Source of the DNA: DASVCS01 sp036381495 | GTDB taxonomy: Bacteria > Gemmatimonadota > Gemmatimonadetes > Longimicrobiales > RSA9 | Length of the DNA: 38,164 nt | Assembly (NCBI GenBank): GCA_036381495.1 | Contig: DASVCS010000040.1 | Span: 1-38,164, forward strand | Reading direction: 5' to 3' | Shown here: in pieces, positions 31,192 to 38,164 of the stretch | How positions within the stretch are numbered: the stretch's first letter is position 1 | Layout of the letters: each line of letters starts with the position of its first letter | Translations under genes and position numbers: made by a program | Notes under the pieces: generated by a model | Seen by the model: the letters and a program-made list of their open reading frames with translations, nothing else | What the model was told of the DNA's origin: nothing | The model's database searches: none

Positions 31192-32337
31192 TTAGAACGC
31201 GAAGAGCGGCGTCGCCCGGTACATCGAACTGATCTCGCCGCCCAACAGCAGGTGCCAGACCACTTCCCCGTCGCGCGTGACCTCATAGACCTCGATCGGG
31301 CCGGTCGAGCCCAACGCCGGGTCGCGCTGCGTTCCGAACGCGACCAGCGTATTCCCGTTGGGTAGGCGACGCGCGGAGCTGATGACTCGGGCCCAGTTGT
31401 CCCGTTCGGGCCTCCACTCCCAGACCTTGTGGGCGGTCGCTTCGCCGAGCTCGTACTCGACGGCGCGGGAGTACCGCGTATCCTCCCGCGCGAAGCCGTT
31501 GTCGAAGAGGAGAATGTGGCCGGGCTCGGTCTCCGTGGCCGAGTGCTGGCCGGAGAAGGGGTCATCCACGGTGATCGTCGCGCGGACGCCGCCGAGTCTC
31601 CATTCCAGGGCCCCGAAGTCGGGCGTGATCGAGATGACCTGGTCGAGGAAGTGCATGCTGAGAAGTATGTTGCCGCGGGAGCCGATGGATAGGGAATTCG
31701 CGTGGAGCCAATCCGACGGCCCCGAGCGCGGACCCCAGTCGACGTCGGGATCGAGGTGGTCGAATGAACTCCAGCGTTGCACGACCGAACCGCGCTCCGG
31801 GCTCCATTCCCAGATGGCGGTGCCCGTCACGACGGTATCTCGCCACGGCCGCGTGTCCTCGGCAATGAACAGGACCGTATTGCGGGGCGTCGCCGTAACG
31901 TCATGATGGATGAAGCGACCGGGTCGCGCCTCCTGCGCGAGTTCCCGTACCACCTGTCCTTCCATCGTAACCTCGACCAGCCCGCGCTCGTGGTCCAGGA
32001 AGACGAAGTTGCCGTTCGCGCGCCGCGTCGCGCCCGAGGGGCTTCCGGTCGTTCGGAAGAACCACACGGGCCGGCCAGCGGCGTTCACGGCCACGAAGCC
32101 CCTGAAGCCTTCGGACTGGCGGATTTCGAGGAGGGCGTACGGCGCAGTGGGGTGCCCCTCGGCGGCGAAGGAGACGTTTGCAAGGTCTGGTGGAAGCTCG
32201 GTGAGCGGCGGAAGTTCCGGTGCCAGGGGCGCATCGCCGCAGGCGATCGGAGCGAGGGCCGCCCCGGCCGCGATTGCGATCATCCGCCAGGCCGAACCGG
32301 ACGAGCGCCTTGCGGTCCATCGGACAAGTGGTCGCAT
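31192..32337 (-). CDS. arylsulfotransferase-like (ASST family) lipoprotein
   Basis: A 381-residue protein. ATG at 32337 is chosen because GGAGGAC lies just upstream; an in-frame ATG at 32367 exists. The N-terminus RRSSGSAWRMIAIAAGAAL ends in a possible lipobox (APIAC), suggesting a lipid-anchored exported protein. The body is a beta-propeller-type ASST domain: 'VWFFRTTGSPSGATRRANGNFVFLD', 'RFIHHDVTATPRNTVLFIAED', 'PSDWLHANSLSIGSRGNILLS' and 'GQHSATETEPGHILLFDNG'. The D-W-x-H-x-N-S segment carries the His usually important in this family. Members transfer sulfate between phenolic compounds or act as binding propellers; which applies here is not clear. Confidence 0.8.
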   Translation of the reverse strand: MRPLVRWTARRSSGSAWRMIAIAAGAALAPIACGDAPLAPELPPLTELPPDLANVSFAAEGHPTAPYALLEIRQSEGFRGFVAVNAAGRPVWFFRTTGSPSGATRRANGNFVFLDHERGLVEVTMEGQVVRELAQEARPGRFIHHDVTATPRNTVLFIAEDTRPWRDTVVTGTAIWEWSPERGSVVQRWSSFDHLDPDVDWGPRSGPSDWLHANSLSIGSRGNILLSMHFLDQVISITPDFGALEWRLGGVRATITVDDPFSGQHSATETEPGHILLFDNGFAREDTRYSRAVEYELGEATAHKVWEWRPERDNWARVISSARRLPNGNTLVAFGTQRDPALGSTGPIEVYEVTRDGEVVWHLLLGGEISSMYRATPLFAF

Positions 32338-32357
32338 TCGTCGGGTCCTCCGAAAAC

Positions 32358-32395
32358 TGGCTTGCAACGAAGGGGACGGCTATCTTGAGAAGATA
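32358..32395 (+). promoter_or_regulatory. promoter/operator candidate in a divergent gap
   Basis: Within the divergent gap between the arylsulfotransferase-like and methyltransferase genes, TATCTT (32381) forms a perfect inverted repeat with AAGATA (32390) around GAG. On the plus strand TATCTT is preceded at 17 bp by TGGCTT (32358), giving a weak promoter. The palindrome may bind a regulator acting on both genes. Confidence 0.3.
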
Positions 32396-32516
32396 TTCGC
32401 CAGGCCCTTTCGACACCAGGGAAACCTGCGCACCCATCGACTGCGCGCTCGTATGGGTTGGGCCGTCTTCGTGAATGTCGGCGCAGGTAGCGACTGCCGC
32501 AGGCGTGTGTTCTGAC

Positions 32517-33227
32517 ATGGGCACGAATGATCTGGCGCCGCTGTCCGCCGCCGAGGCGTACCCGCTGTGGGCGGAGCACTACGATCGAGAGACCGCCGTG
32601 AGTTCTCTGGAGAACGCGGCCGTCGAAGCGCTGACACCCCGACTCGCGGGGCGCGCGCTGCTCGATGCCGGTTGCGGCACCGGCCGACGGCTCCTCCACG
32701 CCGCCGGTGCCGCCCGGGTCGTGGGTGCCGATTTGGTCCCGGCGATGCTGCTCGCGGGCCGACGGAACGCGCTCGCGGGGGTGCCGGCCGTTGGCACGGA
32801 TTTTCGGATGCTCCCGTTCGCCGCGGCGGTATTCGACGTCATCTGGTGCCGGTTAGCCATCGGCCACGTGGCCGAGATCGGGCCGGTCTACCGGGAATTC
32901 GCGCGGGTAGCGAAGCCCGGCGCGTGCCTGATCATCACGGACTTCCACCCGGATGCGGCTCGCGCTGGGCACCAGCGCACCTTTCGCGATGCCACGGGAC
33001 GGCTCCACGCCATCGAGCACTACATCCACCTCCCCTCGGATCACGAGCGCGCCGCCCGCGATGCCGGGCTCACCCTTGAAATCCGCCGCGATTGCGCCGT
33101 CGGGCCGGCGATCCGCTCGTTCTACGAGCGCGCCGGAAAGCTGGCGGCGTACGAGGCGCAAAGAGGATTGCCGCTGGTGTTGGCCTTGGGGTTCAGACTG
33201 CCTTCTGGCAATCGATTGAAGTGTTAG
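32517..33227 (+). CDS. class I SAM-dependent methyltransferase
   Basis: A 236-residue protein from ATG 32517; ATG 32475 is in frame and would add 14 residues, and neither has a clear ribosome-binding site. It opens 'LSAAEAYPLWAEHYDRETAV', typical of small-molecule methyltransferases. Motif I is ALLDAGCGTGRRLL, followed by 'VVGADLVPAMLLAGRR', 'FAAAVFDVIWCRLAIGHV' and 'VAKPGACLIITDFHPDAARAG', the full Methyltransf_11 order. It lies 53 bp before the amidohydrolase gene on the same strand, so the two are likely co-transcribed. The substrate is unknown. Confidence 0.87.
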   Translation: MGTNDLAPLSAAEAYPLWAEHYDRETAVSSLENAAVEALTPRLAGRALLDAGCGTGRRLLHAAGAARVVGADLVPAMLLAGRRNALAGVPAVGTDFRMLPFAAAVFDVIWCRLAIGHVAEIGPVYREFARVAKPGACLIITDFHPDAARAGHQRTFRDATGRLHAIEHYIHLPSDHERAARDAGLTLEIRRDCAVGPAIRSFYERAGKLAAYEAQRGLPLVLALGFRLPSGNRLKC

Positions 33228-33280
33228 ATTGAACGCAGGCGATTCCGTGTAGGCGCCAATCTGATCGGCCGAGCGCATCG

Positions 33281-34444
33281 ATGCCCGCGCGCGGCACGCT
33301 CTTACCACAACGGAGAAACCGACCCGCAGTGCCGCTCGATTACCGGCTCGAGTTCGATGATGGCACCGCCATCGGCATCACGGGAGGCCGAATCGCCGAC
33401 CCGAACGGCCGATTCGACCTGGTCGTCCCGCTCGGCCCTGGCGAGCTGCGTCCCGGCCTGATCAACGCGCACGACCACCTGCACCGAAATCACTACCCGC
33501 GACTGGGCGCGCCACCCTATCGGGACGCGTACGCCTGGGGCACGGATCTGCACACGCGCTACGCGGCCGAACTGGACCGGCTACGCGCGCTGGGCCGGCG
33601 TGAGGCGCTCCTCTTCGGCGCGCTCAAGAATCTCGTCGGCGGAGTAACCACGGTCGTGCACCACGACCCATGGGAGCCCGCCTTCGATATCGAGTTCCCG
33701 GTGCATGTCGTCCGCGTGCGCACGGTGCACTCGCTCCGGTTCGAACGGGATTTCGCGAGTGCAGTGGCTGGCGACGTCGCCACGCGCGCCCGGCCGATGT
33801 GCATCCACCTGGCCGAGGGGACGAACCGAGAGGCAGCGGAGGAAGTGCGTGAACTCGCGACGCTCGGTCTCCTCGACCGCCGCGTGCTGGCCGTCCATGT
33901 CGTCGGCGTAGACCACGACGGGATCCAACGCGCGCGCGCCGCGGGCATCGCGATCGTCTGGTGCCCGACCTCCAACCATTTCCTGTTCGAACGAACCGCG
34001 CCACCGGCCCTGCTGGCCCCCGGGGTCGACGTGCTGCTCGGCTCGGACGCACTTCTCACCGGTGATGGCACCTTGCTCGACGAGCTGCGCGCCGCCCGGC
34101 GGCTCGGCTACCTCGATGACGCGCGGCTATTGGATGCCGTCGGGGCAGTTGCCGCCCGCAGACTCGGGTGCCCAGAACCATCGCTCGCCACCGGTGCTTC
34201 GGCGGATCTCGTCGTGTTGCGCCGGCCCTTGTTCGAGGCGCGCGCCGCGGACGTGGCGCTGGTGATCGTCTCTGGCACGCCGTGCTACGGCGACGAGCGC
34301 TTCGGCGAGTTGTTCGAGCGAGCCGGGGTGTCGGTAGAATCCTTGCGTGTTGGAGGCGTCCGGAAGGTCGTGGCTGCGCCGCTCGCAGCGGTGGCCGAAC
34401 GGGTGGTCGAGTTAGCACCGACGTGCGGGAGGATCTTCGACTGA
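33281..34444 (+). CDS. amidohydrolase-superfamily metal-dependent hydrolase
   Basis: A 387-residue protein. The first metal motif HDH is in 'LRPGLINAHDHLHRNHYPR' (about residue 63). Further ligands are likely in 'MCIHLAEGTNREAAEEV' and 'VLAVHVVGVDHDGI', and the Asp in 'DVLLGSDALLTGDGTLLDEL'. 'IVWCPTSNHFLFERTAP' matches the SSN-like segment of the TRZ/ATZ (chlorohydrolase and deaminase) branch, and the C-terminal small beta domain carries 'GASADLVVLRRP'. It likely hydrolyses or deaminates a ring or amide compound. An alternative start is GTG 33329, whose product would begin at the conserved domain. It converges on the nucleotidyltransferase gene. Confidence 0.87.
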   Translation: MPARGTLLPQRRNRPAVPLDYRLEFDDGTAIGITGGRIADPNGRFDLVVPLGPGELRPGLINAHDHLHRNHYPRLGAPPYRDAYAWGTDLHTRYAAELDRLRALGRREALLFGALKNLVGGVTTVVHHDPWEPAFDIEFPVHVVRVRTVHSLRFERDFASAVAGDVATRARPMCIHLAEGTNREAAEEVRELATLGLLDRRVLAVHVVGVDHDGIQRARAAGIAIVWCPTSNHFLFERTAPPALLAPGVDVLLGSDALLTGDGTLLDELRAARRLGYLDDARLLDAVGAVAARRLGCPEPSLATGASADLVVLRRPLFEARAADVALVIVSGTPCYGDERFGELFERAGVSVESLRVGGVRKVVAAPLAAVAERVVELAPTCGRIFD

Positions 34445-34486
34445 CACGACGCTACACGGTCGGCGGCCTCGACCATGATCAACGGC

Positions 34487-35767
34487 TCACGACCACGCAA
34501 CGCGGCCGCGCAGCAGCCGGTAGAGGCGCTCGCCGTAAATGTGTCGTACCTTGCCGAACGAGCCGCGAATCGAGGTCGGCCAGATCATGTGGACGGCCCG
34601 GCGCAGGTGTTCGATCGGCCCGCTGGCCCAGAGAAAGCGTTCGCCCAGCGAGAGCCGGTCGACTCGCTGCGCGCCGGCGGGGCGGAGTGTCGCGAGGAGC
34701 CGCGCCATGCGCGGCGGCGCGGCGTCAGCCACGGCCGAGAGGAGCCCGGGAGCTACCGTTCCGGGCGCGAGCCGCTCGGCAAGTATCAGCGCGGGGCAGG
34801 CGAAACGCAGTGCGCCCGCATCCTCGAGCAATCCAGTCAAATCGTCCCACCGGAGCCGCCCCGCCGCACTATCCTTGCGCAGCACCAGAACCAGTTCAGT
34901 CAGTCGGAGCAGAGTCAGGTTGTGCAGCCCTTCAGAGGCGTGGATGGCGAGGAAGGCTGCGAGCAATGGCTGCCGTAGTACCCGTGCGGCAGGATGAAAG
35001 GACGGCCATGGGTTCGTGCTCTCCTCATCCGCGGTGCCGGGGCGCACGGTCCGGATCCCGAAGAAGTCGCGGTCCAGCGAGGCGTGCAGGTCGATGGTGT
35101 ACGGGTCATCCGCGTGGATGACCTCTAGCGAGCGCAGCCGGGTGGGCGCGCCAGGCGGTACCCAATCGGACCGTCGTAGCCAGGGCTGCCGCCGCGTGAT
35201 CGCGTAGCCGGCCGCGGCGAGTGCTCGTTCCGCGCCGTCCACCTGCCGTGGCTCGACCGCGAGGTCGATGTCGGCGGCCGGCCGGAGGCCAGGTTCGGGG
35301 AAATGACTGTACGCCGTGTGTGCGCCTTTGAGCACGACCGCATGGATCTCGGCGGCGGCCAGAACATCGAGCGTGCGGCGCAACTCCCGACGGAAACGCT
35401 CGGCGCGGCCTCGCCCGTGGACGAGATGGACGTGCAACAGAGCGGCAGCATCGGCATCGGCGGCGAGTCGGTCGGTTTCGATCCAGTACCCGAGGAGTGG
35501 CCCCAGCCCCGACGTGTACGCTGCCACACCCAGCGCACGCACGGCCTCGGATCCGGTGGATGGCAACGCCAGGCGCGCCTCCGCGCGGGGATCGGTCAGC
35601 AGTTCCGTCGCGACTCGCTCGATGGCATCCAGCGCCGCGCGCCACGCGACCACCGAAATCTCCGGCCAGAGCCAGGCGGGGTGCCCTCGCTCGCGCGCCC
35701 AGCGGAAACGCGCTGCAATGGCCTCGGGCGCGAGGTCGAGGGCGTCCACCGAGAGAGGGGGAGGCAT
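34487..35767 (-). CDS. nucleotidyltransferase family protein (NTP_transf_5 type)
   Basis: A 426-residue protein. The core 'HAVVLKGAHTAYSHFPEPGLRPAADIDLAVEP' shows the KG...Y....LR...DIDL pattern of the NTP_transf_5 group; the DID pair should bind metal. The rest is helical, with a C-terminal basic tail. Family members recur in RiPP and lasso-peptide-like loci with HprK-like kinases and glycosyltransferases, as here. ATG 35767 is used because a TTGACG / GATTAT promoter ends six bases before it, implying leaderless translation; a GTG at 35830 would place the promoter inside the gene. It is downstream of SpoVR but probably separately transcribed. Confidence 0.8.
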   Translation of the reverse strand: MPPPLSVDALDLAPEAIAARFRWARERGHPAWLWPEISVVAWRAALDAIERVATELLTDPRAEARLALPSTGSEAVRALGVAAYTSGLGPLLGYWIETDRLAADADAAALLHVHLVHGRGRAERFRRELRRTLDVLAAAEIHAVVLKGAHTAYSHFPEPGLRPAADIDLAVEPRQVDGAERALAAAGYAITRRQPWLRRSDWVPPGAPTRLRSLEVIHADDPYTIDLHASLDRDFFGIRTVRPGTADEESTNPWPSFHPAARVLRQPLLAAFLAIHASEGLHNLTLLRLTELVLVLRKDSAAGRLRWDDLTGLLEDAGALRFACPALILAERLAPGTVAPGLLSAVADAAPPRMARLLATLRPAGAQRVDRLSLGERFLWASGPIEHLRRAVHMIWPTSIRGSFGKVRHIYGERLYRLLRGRVAWS

Positions 35768-35773
35768 GGAAAG

Positions 35774-35802
35774 ATAATCGTATGGTGCGGTCCAGGCGTC
35801 AA
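35774..35802 (-). promoter_or_regulatory. predicted promoter giving a leaderless mRNA
   Basis: On the minus strand TTGACG (35802-35797) is followed after 17 bp by GATTAT (35779-35774). The nucleotidyltransferase ATG at 35767 lies where transcription should begin, and no ribosome-binding site is visible. Confidence 0.5.
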
Positions 35803-35839
35803 ATCCGGGCCGGCGCTTCCCCGCCCGCACCGCCCCCCC

Positions 35840-37339
35840 TCACCCCTCCCCCCGCTCCTCCGTCGTGTGCTCCACCCCGTCGTAGCTCATGAGCACCGGC
35901 TCGTCATCGATGTACGTCTCGATGTGGACCGGGCGCTTCCAGATGTGCTGGATGTTTTCGAGCGTCTCCCGCGCGAAGTCCTGCTTCAGCGGGACGCCCT
36001 CGTAGCGGTGGCTCAACACCAGCTCGCCGCGGTTCAGGAAGTTCGCGTCCACGACCTCGATCCACGGCTGCCCGAAGTTGGTCAGCATGAAGAGCAGCTT
36101 CTCCTTGACCGCGCGGAAATCCCGGTCCGCGATGATGTACTGGCCGGTCATGGGGTTGTACTCGTAGCTGAAGAGCCCGTGTTTGCGGACGAAATCGGCC
36201 GTGAGGAACTCGTCGATGAAGGTGACGTCGTTGTAGTGGCGGCGGACCTCGAAGATCTTCTCGCGGCCTTTCATCTCGCCGGTGTCGTACGCCTGCTTGG
36301 CGTGGAAGTCGTCGCACGCTTCCCAGTCGGGGCCGTGGCGCCCCTTGTTCCAGCGCTCCTCGATGTCGCGCCACAACTCGATGCCGAGCTTGTACGGGTT
36401 GAGCCGCCCGGGATGGACCGCCATCGTGCCGGAGTGGTGGTCGACGTAGTCGATCAGCTCCGAGGGGTCCAGGACGCGCTCGGTCATGATCTTCGAGTGC
36501 CAGAAGCTGGCCCAGCCCTCGTTCATGATCTTGGTGCGGCCCTGCGGCGCGAAGTAGTACGCCTCCTCGCGCACGATGCCGAGGATGTCGCGCTCCCAGT
36601 TGCGGAGCGGCGCGTGCTCGAGCAGGAAGAGCATCACATCCTTCTCCGGACGGGGCGGGAAGTGCTCGTCCCGTTTCTGCGCCTCTTCGAGCCGTCGCCG
36701 CTCCGCTTCGAGCGCCTCCTGCGGGTTGATGTACTCGTCCATGTACTCCTTGGCGCGCAGCTTCTTCGGCTCCGTGCGCGCCGGTGGATCCTCCGAGCCC
36801 GGGGCGTCGTCGTCGCGCCGACGGATGTGCGGCGCGTTGTAGTCGATCAGGTTGTCGAGCGAGAGACAACGGTCCAGGAAGCGCTCGACCTCCTCCTCGC
36901 CGTACGTCTCCATGTAGCGCCGGACGCGCGCGGCGTGGTTCGCCATCTCGTCCACCATCTTCCGGTTGGTGTGGCGGAACGAGAAGTTGTGCTTGAAGAA
37001 GTCGCCGTGACCACACACGTGCGCCATGACCAGCTTCTGGTCGACCAGGTGGTTGGCGGCGAGGAGGTATGCGTACGTGGGGTCGTTGTTGATGACCATC
37101 TCGTAGATCTTCGAGAGCCCGTACTCGTAGCCCTTCGACAGCCGCTCGTAGTCCATCCCGAAGCGCCAGTGCGGGTAGCGGTTCGGGAAGCCGCCGTACG
37201 CGGCCACCATGTTGATCTCGTCGAACCCGAGCACCTCGAAGACCGTGTCGAAGAAGTCGAGCCCATAGGCGCGCGCGTACCCCTCCACGCGGTTGCGGAT
37301 GTCGTGCAGGTGCGAGGGCAGGTGGGTGTGCTTGTCCAT
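35840..37339 (-). CDS. SpoVR family protein
   Basis: A 499-residue soluble protein, full length for the family. It begins 'THLPSHLHDIRNRVEGYARAYGLDFFDTVFEVLGFDEINMVAAYGGFPNRYPHW', followed by 'YLLAANHLVDQKLVMAHVCGHGDFFKHN', 'FLLEHAPLRNWERDILGIVREEAYYF' and 'KIMNEGWASFWHSKIM', all hallmarks of SpoVR/YcgB. In most bacteria this gene sits with a PrkA/YeaG kinase and a DUF444/YeaH gene as a general-stress or nutrient-limitation module; in Bacillus SpoVR affects spore cortex. The DUF444 gene lies just upstream, 6 bp away, so the pair is an operon. No sporulation is implied. Confidence 0.95.
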   Translation of the reverse strand: MDKHTHLPSHLHDIRNRVEGYARAYGLDFFDTVFEVLGFDEINMVAAYGGFPNRYPHWRFGMDYERLSKGYEYGLSKIYEMVINNDPTYAYLLAANHLVDQKLVMAHVCGHGDFFKHNFSFRHTNRKMVDEMANHAARVRRYMETYGEEEVERFLDRCLSLDNLIDYNAPHIRRRDDDAPGSEDPPARTEPKKLRAKEYMDEYINPQEALEAERRRLEEAQKRDEHFPPRPEKDVMLFLLEHAPLRNWERDILGIVREEAYYFAPQGRTKIMNEGWASFWHSKIMTERVLDPSELIDYVDHHSGTMAVHPGRLNPYKLGIELWRDIEERWNKGRHGPDWEACDDFHAKQAYDTGEMKGREKIFEVRRHYNDVTFIDEFLTADFVRKHGLFSYEYNPMTGQYIIADRDFRAVKEKLLFMLTNFGQPWIEVVDANFLNRGELVLSHRYEGVPLKQDFARETLENIQHIWKRPVHIETYIDDEPVLMSYDGVEHTTEERGEG

Positions 37340-37345
37340 GCGCGC

Positions 37346-38164
<819 letters not shown>

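Noticed and set aside
22878..35767. Lasso-peptide biosynthetic cluster
   Set aside because: HprK-like kinases and the nucleotidyltransferase fit, but there is no asparagine-synthetase-like cyclase, B protein or precursor, so only a loose resemblance is claimed.
35840..37339. Evidence for endospore formation from SpoVR and SpoIIM-like genes
   Set aside because: Both families are widespread in non-sporulating bacteria, and no core sporulation genes are present in the window.

Overview
The window is very GC-rich, densely coding bacterial chromosome. The gene content suggests a Gram-negative, possibly Gemmatimonadota-like soil or water bacterium: a Gld-type ABC module with a DUF4340 protein, a DUF4129/DUF4350 operon, a SpoVR/DUF444 pair, HprK-like kinases and heptosyltransferase-like GT9. 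That assignment is an inference from gene families. No rRNA or tRNA is present to confirm it.

Left part (1-6987, minus strand). Two operons. One encodes a multi-pass membrane protein, a DUF4129 protein and a DUF4350 protein cut by the window edge. The other encodes an ABC ATPase, its permease, a large GldG-like protein and a DUF4340 protein. Each has a recognisable promoter.

Centre-left (7311-13548, plus strand). This tightly packed six-gene locus is the most interesting part of the window. It holds a 90-residue glycine-zipper peptide with an N-terminal leader, a SpoIIM/DUF95 membrane protein, a second multi-pass membrane protein, an M48 membrane metalloprotease, and two full-length exporter-type ABC transporters that resemble lantibiotic/bacteriocin exporters. 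I read it as a candidate system that makes, matures and exports a bacteriocin-like, perhaps circular, peptide. It ends in a perfect hairpin.

Middle (13604-22679). A small membrane protein, a second ABC ATPase/permease pair on the minus strand, and two overlapping PAP2 phosphatase genes. Then comes an accessory-looking stretch (17.6-20.7 kb) of small genes: a lipoprotein, a bacterial PH-domain protein, a small membrane protein and a frameshifted M78 (ImmA/IrrE-like) peptidase remnant, with dispersed palindromic elements on both sides. It is followed by an orphan PilB/GspE-type ATPase that carries an extra C-terminal zinc-ribbon module.

Right part (22878-35767). A biosynthetic or surface-glycan-like cluster: two paralogous HprK-like kinases, a B12-binding radical SAM enzyme, three glycosyltransferases (GT9, GT2, GT4), two SAM methyltransferases, an arylsulfotransferase-like lipoprotein, an amidohydrolase and an NTP_transf_5-type nucleotidyltransferase. 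HprK-like kinases and this nucleotidyltransferase family are known companions in RiPP/lasso-peptide-like loci, but no precursor peptide or lasso cyclase is visible. The right edge holds the SpoVR and DUF444 (YeaH-like) genes of the conserved stress module.

Non-coding signals. A ~100-bp palindromic element occurs three times at gene 3' ends. G-rich hexanucleotide arrays (GGGCTA/GGGCTG) occur at three intergenic sites. There is one further long hairpin element. Several promoter-like sites share a TTGnnn, about 17 bp, TAnCTT pattern.
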